Part shown: positions 35,201-46,900 of the stretch, one piece after another
Numbering within the stretch: position 1 is the first letter of the stretch
How the letters are laid out: every line of letters begins with the position of its first letter
DNA from: Capra hircus
Lineage: Eukaryota; Chordata; Mammalia; Artiodactyla; Bovidae
NCBI RefSeq assembly: GCF_001704415.2
Contig: NC_030813.1
Span: 10,496,001-10,560,000, forward strand
DNA: 64,000 nucleotides
Reading direction: 5' to 3'
The notes under the pieces: generated by a model
Seen by the model: the letters and a program-made list of their open reading frames with translations, nothing else
Told to the model about the DNA's origin: nothing
The model's database searches: none
Made by a program: the position numbers and the translations under genes

Positions 35201-36103
35201 TTTGGTTCAGTTGCTAAGTTTTATCTGACTCTTTGTGACCCAAAGGACTGCAGCACACCAGGCCTCCCTGTCTTTCACTATCTCCCAGAGTTTGCTCAAA
35301 CTCATGTCCATTGAGTCAGTGATTCCATCCAACCATCTCATCCTCTATTGCTCTCTTCTCCTTGCCCTCAGTCTTTACTAGCATCAGGGTCTTTTCCAAT
35401 AAGTTGGCTCTTCACACCTGGTGGCCAAAGTATTAGAGCTTCAGCTTCAGCATCAGTCCTTTCAATAAATATTCAGGGTTAATGTCCTTTAGGATTGACT
35501 GGTTTGCTCTCCTTGTTGTCTAAGGGATTCTCAAGACTCTTCCCCAGAACCACAGTTCAAAAGCATCAATATTTCAGTGCTTAACTTTCTTTATGGCCAA
35601 ATTCTTACATCTGTACATGACTACTGGAAAAACCATCGCTTTGACTATATGGACCTTAGTCAGGAAAGTGACATCTCTGCTTTTTCATAAACTGTCTATG
35701 AGGGAGTGAAGTCGCTCAGTCGTGTCCGACTCATTGCAACCCCATGGACTGCAGTTGACCAGGATTCTCCTTCCATGGGATTTTCCAGGCAAGAGTATTG
35801 GAGTGGGGTGCCATTTCCTTCTCCAAGGTTGGTCATGGATTTTTCTCAAAAGGAGTAAGAGTCTTAATTTCAAGACTTTAGTCACCATCTTCAGGAATTT
35901 TGGAGCCCAGGAAAATAAAATCATCTGTTATTTCCTTTGTTTCTTCATTTATTTGCCATGAAATGATAGAACTGGATGCCATGATCTGTGTTTTTTGAAT
36001 GCTGAGCTTTAAGCCAGTTTTCTCACTCTTCTCTTCTGCTTTCATCAAGTGGCTCTTTACTTTCAGCCATAAAGTTGGTGTCATCTGCATATCTGAGGGT
36101 GAG
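35201..36103 (-). mobile_element. BovB LINE, 5'-truncated, SINE-interrupted
   Basis: Antisense copy from the 3' end (ttggttcagttgctaagttt) to the RT catalytic region (gtcatctgcatatctgaggg encodes the complement of the YADD vicinity). A BovA SINE splits it at 35701-35825. The downstream frame 35878-36168 is open but distorted by changes in the box. It is among the most diverged BovB copies here. Confidence 0.93.
35701..35825 (-). mobile_element. BovA-type SINE inside BovB
   Basis: A single antisense BovA monomer (gaagtcgctcagtcgtgtcc ... ggagtggggtgccat). BovB resumes at aggttggtcatgg exactly where the reading broke off at ctgtctatg. The SINE is less diverged than its host. Confidence 0.92.
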
Positions 36104-37019
36104 ATTGCATCTTCCATAAATGTTTCATCATAAAAATATATGTATAAAAATATAGATATATAATACATTGATATGTATAAATATATACACTTTCATTTTT
36201 CTTTATGCTTTCATTTTAAAATGAGGAAGGAAAGAGTTCAGTTAAACTTAGTATGAATGTATATCTTTTACTTCATCATGCTTGTAATTATTGTGAAACT
36301 GTCATGACATCTAAGATCTGCATGTGTGTAACACAAAGAGTTACACAGAAATCAGTGATAAAATACTAAAATCAAATTGCAATGGGTGTTGCCTATTTAA
36401 ACAGTTTGGTAATATTTATCATAAACACTATTTATAGCATAGGAATTTTTTTTACCAGTGAATGACTCTGAAATGAGAGCAATATTTGGCTAAAATGATG
36501 TCACTTGCATGGATGTATTAGATTTTGGATTTCTTTTAACTTCAAATTTCAGATATGATGTTCACGTACCTTGTAGTCCAGGAAGTAGCAAAGAAGGGCC
36601 AAATAGTTTCCTATTGCAGAAGGTGACTCTATTTTTTTTTTTCTAAAAAAATAGAAAGCACATTCCCATAATCTTAGATCAGGAAAATAAGACAAAGAAC
36701 AAGACACTGAAAAGGCAAATGAAAGTAACTTGTTAGCATATTGGAAGCCAAGAATGGATTCATTTTCACCTGCCTAGATATCACCAGCAGGATTAATTCT
36801 AATTTTTCTCTATGGCAAGATTTTTCTTTGGTTTAAAGAATCCTATGTTTATAATGGAAAAAGAGCAGGGTAAAGGGTTCAGTTCGTTCAGGAAATGTTT
36901 TCACAATTTTTAAAATTTATGTGCTCTTGAAGTATGGTTATTCCCTAAGAGAGCACTTATTTTGGTGACATTGTAAAAAAATCAATTAGATAAGTACATT
37001 ATTATAATAATAGAACTCA
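36104..37019. other. AT-rich single-copy stretch
   Basis: No repeat or coding signal is seen. A T-run and A-run at about 36630-36656 could pair as a simple hairpin. Confidence 0.5.
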
Positions 37020-37195
37020 CTGGGCAATTGATATGTGCCAGACACAAAGTCACATGTTTTAAATGCATCTGCATTTAATATTTATAAAATTCAATGTGTA
37101 AATATTATTATTCTCATTTTGAAGGTTATGAACCAAACAAGTCAAGATTTAGGAGTGTTAATTAAAATGCCCAGGATTACAGAGCTAATAATACA
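37020..37195 (+). repeat. MIR SINE
   Basis: The order ttgatatgtgccagacac, gcatttaatatttataaaat, attattattctcattttgaa and cccaggattacagagctaat follows the MIR core and 3' part in sense. Confidence 0.75.
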
Positions 37196-37369
37196 ATTGA
37201 AATTTAAATACATTTTTATTGAAAAATAGACATTACTTGGGGACATTTTAAATTTATAGAAAAATAAGCAGAAAGTTCCCTCCTAGTTTCTCCTATTAGT
37301 TTTTTGCATGAGGATGACATATTTTTAATAATTGCTGAGATGATACTAATATATTATTAATGATAAACT

Positions 37370-37575
37370 AGGTATCCCTGGTGTCAGGCTGTAAACAATC
37401 CACCTGTGCTGCAGAATATGCTGGTTCAATCCCTGGGTTGGGAAGATCTCCTGGAGAAGGAAATGGAAACCCACTCCTGAGTATTCTTGCCTGCAAATTC
37501 CTATGGACAGAGGAACTTGGTGGACTGCAGTCCATGGGATATCAAAGAGTCCAACTCAATTAGAGACTAACACTG
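37370..37575 (+). mobile_element. Bov-tA SINE
   Basis: Full-length layout with tRNA-like head (ggtatccctggtgtcaggct) and BovA body, rather diverged (for example attcctatggacagaggaac). Target duplications are not clear. Confidence 0.9.
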
Positions 37576-37621
37576 TCACTATCATTGTTAACCAAAATCC
37601 ATATTTACAAATAGCTGAGAA

Positions 37622-39046
37622 AAGAGAATTGAAAGGCAAAGGAGAAAAGAAAGATATACCCATTTGAATGCAGAGTTCCAAAGAATAGCAAGGAAAGATA
37701 AGAAAGCCTTCCTAAGTGATCAATGCAAAGAAATAGAGGAAAACAATAGAATGGGAAAGACTAGAGATCTCTTCAAGAAAATTAGAGATACCAAGGGAAC
37801 ATTTCATACAAAGATGTGTATAATAAAGGTAAGAAACGGTGTGTACCTCTCAGAAGCAGAAGATATTAAGAAGAGGTAGCAAGAATACACAAAAGATCTT
37901 AATGACTCAGATAACCATGATGATGTGATTGTTCACCTAGAGCCAGACATCCTGGAATGTGAAGTCAAGTGGGCCTTAGAAAGCACCAATATGAACAAAG
38001 CTAGAGGAGGTGATGGAATTCCAGCTGAGCTATTTCCAATCCCAAAAGATGATGCTGTGAAAGTGCTGCACTCAATATACCAGCAAATTTGGAACACTCA
38101 ACAGTGGCCGCAGGACTGGAAAAGGTCAGTTTTCAATCCAATCCCAAAGAAAGGCAATATAAAAGAATATTCAAACTACCGCACAATTGCACTTGTTTCA
38201 CATGCTAGCAAAATAATGCTCAAAATTGTCTAAACTAGGATTCAGTGTTGCATATGGTGAAGACTCTACCTGCAGTGCGAGAGACCTGTGTTTGATCCCT
38301 TGGTTGGAAAGATCCCCTTGAGGAGAGCATGGCAACCCACTCCAGTATTCTTGCCTGGAGAATCCCATGGACAGAGGAGCCTGGCGGGCTAGAGTCCATG
38401 GGGTTGCAGAGAGTTGGATATGACTGAGTGACTAAGCATAGAACAGGCTTCAACAGTACATGAACTGAAACTTCCATAAGAAAAGGCAGAGGAACCAGAG
38501 ATCAAATTTCCAACATCCATTGGATCATAGAAACAGCAAGGGAATTCCCAAAAAACATCTACTTCTGCTTCACTGTCTATGCTAAATCCATTGACCATGT
38601 GGATCACAACAAACTGTGGAAAATTCTTATAAAGAGATGGGAATGCCAGACCATCTCACCTGCCTGCCAAGAAACCTGTATGCAGGTCAAGAGCCAACCG
38701 TTAGAACTGGACATGGAACAATGGACTAGTTCCAAATTGGGAAAGCAGTATGTCAAGGCTATATATTGTCACCCTGCTTATTTAACTTCTATGCAGAGTA
38801 CATCATGAGAAATGTTGGGCTGGATGAAGCGCAAGTGGGAACCAAGACTGCAGGAAGAAACATCAATAACCTCAGGCACACAGATGACACCATCCAAATA
38901 TGTAGAAAATGAAGAGGAACTAAAGAGTCTCTGGATGAAATTGAAAGAGGAGAGTGAAAAAGATGGCTTAAAACTCAATATTCAGTAAGGGAAGATCATG
39001 GCATCCAGTCCCATCACTTCATGGCAAATAGATGGAGAAAAAGTGA
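37622..39046 (+). mobile_element. BovB LINE, truncated at both ends, SINE-interrupted
   Basis: Sense copy beginning in the inter-domain linker (aaaggcaaaggagaaaagaa) and running through HLEPDILECEVKWAL (from about 37930) into RT. It breaks off near 39046 inside the thumb region and joins directly to L1 DNA, so the 3' end is missing. The catalytic box is destroyed near 38870-38890 (reads HTDDT with downstream frame loss). A Bov-tA splits it at 38245-38451. The missing 3' end is unusual for a retrotransposon and implies a later deletion. Confidence 0.94.
38245..38451 (+). mobile_element. Bov-tA SINE inside BovB
   Basis: Complete SINE flanked by diverged copies of the BovB target: aactaggattca (38233-38244) and aacaggcttca (38452-38462). 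Confidence 0.93.
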
Positions 39047-39164
39047 AAACTACCAAACTGTCTTCCAAAATGGCTATTCCATTAGGCACACCTACCATAG
39101 GAGTTCCTATTGCTGCACATGCTCACCAGCATTTGATGTTTTCAGTGTTTTAGAGTTCAGTGTT

Positions 39165-39350
39165 TTAGACTCTTTGTGATCCCATGGACTATTGCCTACC
39201 AGGCTTCTCCATCCATGGGATTTTCCAAGCAAGAGTACTGGAGTGAGTTGCCATTTCCTTCTCCAGGGGATCTTCCTGACCCAGGAATCAAACCCAGGTC
39301 TCCTGCATTGCAGGGAGATGCTTTACCCTCTGAGCCACCAGGGAAGACTG
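39165..39350 (-). mobile_element. Bov-tA SINE inside old L1
   Basis: Antisense Bov-tA with its head complement (gagccaccagggaaga) at the right. Near-identical flanks agtgttttaga and tgttttagattt suggest the target duplication. Confidence 0.92.
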
Positions 39351-39360
39351 TTTTAGATTT

Positions 39361-40985
39361 AGGCAGAAGATATTAAGAAGAGATGGCAAGAATACACAGA
39401 AGAACTGTACAAAAAAGATCTTCATGACCTGGATAATCACAATGGTGTGATCACTCATCTAGAGCCAGATATCCTGGAATGTGAAGTCAAGTGGGCCTTA
39501 GAAAGCATCACTATGAACAAAGCTAATGGAGGTGATGGAATTCCAGTAGAGCTATTTCAAATCCGGAAAGGATGATGCTGTGAAAGTGCGGCACTCAATA
39601 TGCCAGCAAATTTGGAAAACTCAGCAGTGGCCACAGGACTGGAAATGGTCAGTTTTCATTCCAATCCCAATAAAGGCAATGCCAAAGAATGCTCAAACTA
39701 CCACACAATTGCACTCACCTCACATGCTAGTAAAGTAATGCTCAAAATTCTCCAAGCCAGGCTTCAGCAATACATGAACAGTGAACTTCCTGATGTTCAA
39801 GCTGGTTTTAGAAAAGGCAGAGGAACCAGAGATCAAATTGCCAACATCCGCTGGATCATCAAAAAAGCAAGAGAGTTCCAGAAAAACATCTATTTCGCTT
39901 TATTGACTATGGCAAAGCCTTTGACTGTGTAGATCACAATAAACTGTGGAAAATTCTGAAAGAGATGGGAATACCAGACCACCTAACCTGCCTCTTGAGA
40001 AATCTGTATGCAGGTCAGGAAGCAATAGTTAGAACTGGACATGGAACAACAGACTGGTTCCAAATAGGAAAAGGAGTACATCAAGGCTGTATATTGTCAT
40101 CCTGCTTATTTAACTTATATGCAGAGTACATCATGAGAAATGCTGGACTGGAAGAAACACAAGCTGGAATCAAGATTTATGGGAGAAATCTCAATAACCT
40201 CAGATATGCAGATGACACCACCCTTATGGCAGAAAGTGAAGAGGAACTAAAAAGCCTCTTGATGAAAGTAAAAGTGATTGAAAAAGTTGGCCTAAAGCTC
40301 AACATTCAGAAAACGAAGATCAGGGCATCTGGTCCCATCACTTCATGGGAAATAGATGGGGAAACAGTGGAAACAGTGTCAGACTTTATTTTTTTGGGCT
40401 CCAAAATCACTGCAGATGGTGACTGCAGCCATGAAATAAAATGACGCTTACTCCTTGGAAGATAAGTTATGAGCAACATAGATAGCGTATTCAGAAGCAG
40501 AGAAATTACTTTGCCGACTAAGTTCCATCCAGTCAAGGCTATGGTTTTTCCAGTAGTCATGTGTGGATGTGAGAGTTGGACTGTGAGGAAGGCTGAGTGC
40601 CAAAGAATTGACGCGTTTGAACTGTGGTGTTGGAGAAGCCTCTTGAGAGTCCCTTGGACTGCAAGGAGATCCAACCAGTCCATTCTGAAGGAGATCAGCC
40701 CTTGGTGTTCTTTGGAAGGAATGATGCTAAAGCTGAAACTCCAGTATTTTGGCCACCTCATGATAAGAGTTGACTCATTGGAAAAGACTTTGATGCTGGG
40801 AGGGATTGGGGGCAGGAGAATAAGGGGACGACAAAGGATGAGATGGCTGGATGGCATCATTGACTCGATGGACGTGAGTCTGAGTGAACTCCGGAGTTGG
40901 TGATGGACAGGGAGGCCTGGTGTGCTGCGATTCATGGGGTCGCAAAGAGTCGGACACAACTGAGCAACTGAACTGAACTGAACTG
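39361..40985 (+). mobile_element. BovB LINE, best-preserved RT core
   Basis: Sense copy starting within the linker (agaagatattaagaagagat) and ending in the (CTGAA)n tail at 40967-40985. The reverse transcriptase core is the cleanest in the window. HLEPDILECEVKWAL, FALLTM (one-base slip in FIDY), QGCILSSCLFN and LRYADDTTLMAES are all readable, the last two in one 159-codon frame (39965-40444). The C-terminal block 40469-40903 is open as well. Three or four frame breaks separate the blocks, so it is not functional. The endonuclease is missing by 5' truncation. Confidence 0.97.
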
Positions 40986-41037
40986 AAAAATGTATATATC
41001 TCATTGTCTTACTTTGCCACTCCTTAATGACATATGA

Positions 41038-41144
41038 CCTGGAGGAGTATTCTTCCATGGAGAATCCCATGGACAGAGGAGTCTGGAGGGCTACAGTTCA
41101 TGGGGTTGCAAAGAGTCAGACACAACTGAAGTGCACACACACAC
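41038..41144 (+). mobile_element. BovA-type SINE inside old L1
   Basis: 5'-truncated monomer ending in a short (CA)n tail. Near-perfect 12-bp duplication: aatgacatatga (41026-41037) and aatggcatatga (41145-41156). Confidence 0.94.
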
Positions 41145-41600
41145 AATGGCATATGATGTTGATTTTTTCACATGCTTATGTGCCATCTGTAAATATATAT
41201 ATATATTTGTGGAGGGGGTGTAAACTCCCTATTCAGATCTTTTGCCTGTTTCTTTACTGGATGTTTGTTTCTTACTGTTCAATTTTAGGAGTTTTCTGTA
41301 TAATTTAGATACTAGTCCTTTATCAGATATATATTTCGAAAATATTTTTTGTCAGATTTTGACTTTCCTATTCTTAACTGTCTTTTGCACAGTAGAGATT
41401 TTAAATCTTGATATATATTCAAGTTATCCATTTTTTCTTTCACAGTTGTGTTTTTGGCTTATCTAAAATGTCATCACCCAACACTTGGTCACATAGATTT
41501 CCCTAATATAATTTTGCTAATGAATCTATAACTTAAATACATAAATAACTTATTTCTATCCATCTAGGATTATTTTAAATTTAGTTTTTATGTGTCGTTT

Positions 41601-42844
41601 TTTCTTTGAAGTTTGTATTATATATTTTAGGCTGAATTGAGAAATTTGAGTGTGTATAAAATATGCTATAGATGATGTGAAAATATTTCAACTAAAATTT
41701 TAGAAATGTTCCTCCCAAAATATTGGAATGTGGTTTATATTAAAGGACTGAGAAAACACATAAAAATAGAGAGGACTCAAAACAATATCTTAAGACATTA
41801 TGGTTTTCTTTCTCTAAAGCTGTGTTTACCATTCGATATGAATTGATGTTTTTCCGCTGTATTTCCATGTGGAGCATGTATTAGATGAATGTCACTTTCC
41901 CAAACTTTCCTGGCTTGTAGTAGCCTAAGCTGTCTGTAAGTACATTTCTGACAAACACTTGGAGAGTTGATCCAAGCAAATACATTGAAGTTTTTGGATG
42001 TTCTCTTCCTATAGTACAAAGAAAAACTAATTAAAACATCAGCCCCTGTTATATCATATATATGGCATAGATACTGCATTATTTTCCCTAAAAGATAAGT
42101 GACTAAATTCCTGTGAAAACTGTTTTCAAAGAAACTTTAAAAGAGGTGATTACTGATAGAGGTGATTACTAAGGAGAAACTGACTTTTCCTCATAATGAA
42201 TATGTATTATTCAATTACCAAACTGTTTTGAACAAAACAAAGAATAGCTATGAGATAATTACATACTTGTGGTTTTGTAATACTGTTTGAAATGTCGTCT
42301 AGGTTCTCAAATCATTTTCTCTGTAAAAAGAAACAGACTTATCTAGAGTTCAAGTCCAAAGCACTCTTCAAATATTACATGCTATATCATTTAGAATTTA
42401 TGTAACATTAAGGGATCTTACTGAGCTGGAAAATAGAGTGATGCTCTTTTTTTCCAATTTGTTCTTCACTCATTTTCCAGTCTAGTAGCAAAATACTGCT
42501 CAAAAAGTGAAAGTTAGTAAAAATGCTGCAGGCTGTTCATGGTTTCCGTTGGTAAGAACTCATAGAAATACTTGAAAAAAATTATGAATTCTGAGGCAAG
42601 GGCATCTTGGTGTTAGAAATAAAGTATTTTTAGAGCTGCTTTTGCAAAATAACTGTAAATATGCTCTCTCCAGATTGAAAACATGTCAGATGTGTTGTAT
42701 AAATGGATTGAAAAAACCCAATATTATGCAAATTTTTCTAAATTAAGTTCATGGTTCAGTGATCTAAACACCCCACCAAAAAATTAAATGACATTCTGAG
42801 GAATTCTGAATCTAATTAAATATCAGCAGATAACTGCTGGATAA
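41601..42844. other. Single-copy stretch, no gene seen
   Basis: A 93-codon minus frame (41798-42079) includes two Cys and several basic residues near its middle (SVCQKCTYRQLRLLQARKV). It has no further support (no family, no splice context), so I leave it uncalled. Confidence 0.45.
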
Positions 42845-42896
42845 GGCCTTGGACAAGTCAGATAATCTTTCTAGGATCTACATTTCTTTACAGCGC
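42845..42896 (+). repeat. Possible MIR fragment
   Basis: The words ttggacaagtcagataatct and ttctaggatctacattt resemble the MIR core gggcaagtcacttaacctct-type phrase. Too short to be certain. Confidence 0.4.
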
Positions 42897-44993
42897 AATT
42901 TCTTTTCAGCTACAGTAGTGTTGTGATTTAAACAGAATTTAATAAACAATTCTAGGGAGTGGTAAAGTGTTCTTCTCAAGCAAAGCATCCTTTGTTTGAA
43001 TAGGGGGACTCTTTGTCCCCTCCCCATCTCCTCAGAAGTACAGCCTCCACTGCAGATGATTAGGAGTTCACCTCACCAGGTCCAGAACATTCTCTGCTCT
43101 GGGTATCAGGACTCTGCTTTACTTGGTACTGATCTACTTAGGCACTGCAAAAGTTATTTTTCTGAAAGAAACCATTTCATTATACAAAGCTGAGTTAAAT
43201 AGTAGCTCATTCATAAAATTAAAACATCCAGGAAAATCAATTTATACTCACAAGAAAACTTGCATTAAACAAAAATCAACATTGTAAAAAATCATATATT
43301 TTAACACTAGTCTTAGTATCTTTCTACATGGTTCATGTACTGCAATGTAGTGTTATAAGTTCAAGAAGGCTGAAGAGTTCTAATCTTTTTGTTTCATTTG
43401 TTATAATTTGTTAAGTGGAGGTTTTCTTTTAATGAATATTTCTTGTGACATAATTGAACATAAAAGTTTATGAATAACAGTGATTCCAATTTCAGAACCA
43501 TTTGGTCATCAATCCATGCCTCAAGTTTATATCTTATATAATCATTCACCAAAAAAAGAAAAACAGCAGAAAGAAAACTGTTTCTCTGAAAATAAAATAA
43601 AATACAGTATAACACACTGCAAATTATATTTACCCAGCTTAAGTTACATATTGATCTTGTATATGTGCTTAGTTCTACTGATAGTAGTTAAATGCCATTC
43701 TGAGAATTAGATAAGACTTATTAACAACCCTTTTTCTGCCTATATATAGAGCAATTATATGATACTATTAGCAGTACCAATTAAGACAGATAAAGTAATA
43801 GCCTACTTGAATGCATGAGAAGTCTAATGGTTTTGCTTTCCTTGATAATGGATTGTACTCTATCCTCAAGTACAATAAGCCAGACACAGGATCAATAGAA
43901 TTTTATGCTTAGAAAAACTATAGCCTGAAGGATACCAATACCTAATTTAGGACTCATTATACAAATTTTTAATGTAATTAATTGGAATATGCCTGAAATT
44001 AAAAACTTATCTCTGAAATCAAAGTTTATGTTGTTTCATCCCTAAACATGGAGGATTTAACATTTTTTTATTTCTATAATGAATAGTCCATCTTATAGCT
44101 GTAATATTCAGTTCAAAACTTTTGTCTTATGTCTTGTGATTTATGACATTTTTAGGTGCTATAAAATGAACTTGAGCGTGGGTGGGTCAGTGCACCAACC
44201 TCCCAATAGCTGCATAATTCAACTGCCCATGAAAATAATCTGAGGAAAAATGTGAAGTTATTGTAACTTGCCTGAGCACTCCCCTGGTGAAAGTTAAACT
44301 TATTTTGGTGGAGAAACTAATCTTTATTTTGCAGAGCTTGTGTGGATATAGCATCCCGTATCAATCACTGCCTTGCATTCAAGTATAAAGCAGCCTTGGG
44401 AAAGCTTCAGGCTTCTAGATATTTCCCAATATTCTTGATAGACACAATTCTGGGTAAGCAGAATGGATGACAAAAGGAATTCAAGTGAAATTTATGTAGG
44501 CAACCCACTCAGATGAAGCTAGAGTATTTTTAAGCAACCGTAGATTGAATGAGCTTTGCCACAATCCAAGCTTTAACCAAGGCTTTGTAAAACTCATAAG
44601 CCCTGCTTCTTATACTTCCTTCCATATCTAAATGATTAACAGGATATACAAGAATGGTAGTGAATGCATAGAAAAGAAAAATAGAGACTTCTTGTGAGAA
44701 TATGCTTTATTATAGACGTCCCAGTCCAAAGGTGTGCAGAAAAAATGACACGGGAGCTTTCAGTCTCTAAGTATAGTATCAGCACTCTCATTTAGCACAG
44801 TATAATTTAGATTTAGATATTCACATTGTAGTGAAATATGGGGCAATGGGCAGAGTCAAACAATTAGTTGGGAGTGAAAATTGGTGTAAACTTTCTGGAG
44901 AGCTATCCAATACCATTTACTACCATGTAAAATTCACAAATTGTTGACTTAGCAATTCTGTTACAATGACTTCCTGTGAATATACTCAAAAAG
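42897..44993. other. Single-copy stretch, no gene seen
   Basis: Open frames are at most 76 codons (43394-43710, both strands). The part 44160-44460 is less AT-rich than its neighbours and repeat-free to my eye. Confidence 0.5.
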
Positions 44994-45062
44994 GAGCCTG
45001 GGGCTGGCTACAGTCTGTGGCATCACAAGAGTCGAACATAGGACAGGAGTGACTGAGCATGC
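44994..45062 (+). mobile_element. BovA SINE 3' fragment
   Basis: The words ggagcctggggctggctaca and gagtgactgagcatgcc are the end of a BovA monomer with about 60 bp retained and internal changes. Confidence 0.75.
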
Positions 45063-45192
45063 CCTTATAAAAGTTTTCCAAGTTTTCCATTATAATGTAG
45101 ATTAGCACAAAATAGCAAAATTAGGATGCAGTTGAAATAAATAATAGAGCTAATAAATTAAATAAGTGATTATTAAATAAACTATAGTACTT

Positions 45193-45301
45193 TAATATTC
45201 TTGTCAGGAAAATCCCATGGACAGAGGAGCCTGGCTACGGTCCACGGGATTGCAGAATTGGACACAACCAAAGCAACTGAGCATACACACACACACACAC
45301 A
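45193..45301 (+). mobile_element. BovA-type SINE with (AC)n tail
   Basis: 5'-truncated BovA (attcttgtcaggaaaatccc onward) whose tail has become a dinucleotide microsatellite at 45285-45301. Lies 130 bp downstream of another BovA fragment in the same orientation. Confidence 0.9.
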
Positions 45302-46051
45302 GAACATGCTCATGAGGCATATCTGCTTGTACTCATGTACTGATACGGAATATTTAAAAAATGTATTGTTATAATTAAAAAGTGATGTGTAGACAAGATA
45401 AAGTATATGTATGATCCCATTGTAAAAACAAAAGTTATGAAAAGACAAAAAATAAAAAGTGTGACAACGTGGTTTATTTTTCTAGAGATAGATGCAGAAA
45501 TCAGTTAAAGCAAGTTAATTTTATTGTTAAGGATTATAGTGTGATTTTCTGGTTACCTTTTTAATCACATCTACATGTGAATTTTTAACAATATTACAAC
45601 AATATTCTCATGGAATTGTAGGCTAGTATTTTTAATGTACACATCGTTTAAAAATAATATGTATAAGCATTCATAACCTAGCTATGTTAAGATAAATATT
45701 TATTCTCACATAATATTACAAAATATAATTTTATCTATTTAGTATGTTTTGGTAAGCAAAACCACTTTTAATTATATAAGCATCTTTGTGAGATGATTCT
45801 TATCTGGTTTAGAAAATTTCAGTCCTGATTTTGACTCTTTGAAAAAAGATAATAAATCCTTGTTTATCAAAAATAAAATAATAACTATTGATTATTATCT
45901 TAAATAATTTTAATAAAATCAATGTATAACATAAAGCTATATCAATCAAATAATCATTTGGGCCTTTACAAATTATAAAGTAGTATCATTGATAGGGTTT
46001 ATAGATATATACAACAGATGCACTTTGAAATTTCTTTAAAATTATTGGCAG
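45302..46051. other. AT-rich single-copy stretch
   Basis: No repeat or coding signal is seen. Confidence 0.5.
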
Positions 46052-46058
46052 TAACTAA

Positions 46059-46173
46059 AAAGGACTTCCCTGCCGGCCAGTGTTTAAGACTCCACGCTTC
46101 TACTGCAGAGAACACAGGTTTGATCCCTGGTCAGGGACTAAGATCCCCACATGCTGTGTGGTGTGGCCAAAAA
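46059..46173 (+). mobile_element. CHR-type tRNA-derived SINE
   Basis: Starts ggacttccctgccggccagt, passes through tttgatccctggtcagggac and ends tgtggccaaaaa, the layout of CHR-1/CHR-2 SINEs of cetartiodactyls rather than Bov-tA. A perfect 7-bp duplication TAACTAA flanks it (46052-46058 and 46174-46180). Confidence 0.9.
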
Positions 46174-46284
46174 TAACTAATTAAATAAATAAATGTGAAT
46201 TTTAAAAAATAAAATTATTAGTAGTATCTTTGAATTTTAAACTCATAAAAATATTAAATAATGATACTACTACCAAGAATACAT

Positions 46285-46430
46285 ATTGTTAAGCATTTAT
46301 TGAGCTGGCAATAAGACACTGAGCTAAGCACTTTAAATACAACATTATGTGGAACTAAGATGGGAATCATTCTCAAAGCAACCCAATAGAAAGAAAACCT
46401 AAGAATAAGAGGTGTTAAAGTTAGCATATG
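46285..46430 (+). repeat. MIR SINE
   Basis: Sense MIR: agcatttattgagctggcaa, cactgagctaagcactttaa, then a diverged 3' core ending near aggtgttaaagttagcatat. Confidence 0.7.
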
Positions 46431-46890
46431 GCTGAAAACCTCATGAAATTAGTGTTCTTTTCATTAGTGGCACGCTGTGCATCTGTTAGCGGTATATCAT
46501 GTCTAATATTTTTTTGCAACATGAAGCAAGCACCATGGAGGACAGTCTTTGATAAATAGCTGTCAGGCATTTCTAAATCATCAAGTCTGTCAGGCAGAGT
46601 GTGTTACAGACAGTGTTTCAGACAATTAAACCTTCAATTAGAACCTGAAAGTCATCTCTACTGCCCTAATGTGGAAGATGTAATCTTTCATAATATACTT
46701 AAGGTTTTAATTTCTCTGTCTTCCATCTTTTATCATTTCCTAATAAAAAGTCCTTAATTGGTCATTGACATTTGGCCTTCCTTATATTTCCAAATATGAT
46801 TGTGTCATTTTTAGAACTAGAATATGTATTTGGAAAATGATATTAACTGTATTGACCTATTTGCTTTATCAGATTAATAAGATCAAGCAT
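46431..46890. other. Single-copy stretch, nothing recognised
   Basis: A pair of overlapping words near 46590-46625 (cagtctgtcaggca and gacagtgtttcagaca) is the only texture. No gene. Confidence 0.45.
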
Positions 46891-46900
46891 AAGTGTGTAA

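Larger units (their letters stand above)
39047..41600 (-). repeat. Old L1 (ORF2 3' half), split by three insertions
   Basis: Antisense old L1 survives in three pieces: 39047-39164 (ccaaactgtcttccaaaatg), a few bases at 39351-39360, and 40986-41600 (atctcattgtcttactttgc, ctagtcctttatcagatata, then cttgatatatattcaagtta). A SINE, a BovB and a second SINE sit between. The pieces are colinear once these are removed. The right limit is approximate. Confidence 0.8.

Noticed and set aside
40306..41070. 254-codon minus-strand frame, the longest in the window
   Set aside because: It is antisense to the BovB at 39361-40985. The same antisense wording recurs over every BovB copy, so it is a shadow.
41798..42079. 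93-codon minus-strand frame in repeat-free DNA
   Set aside because: No domain, no signal peptide, no plausible exon borders. Possible but unsupported.
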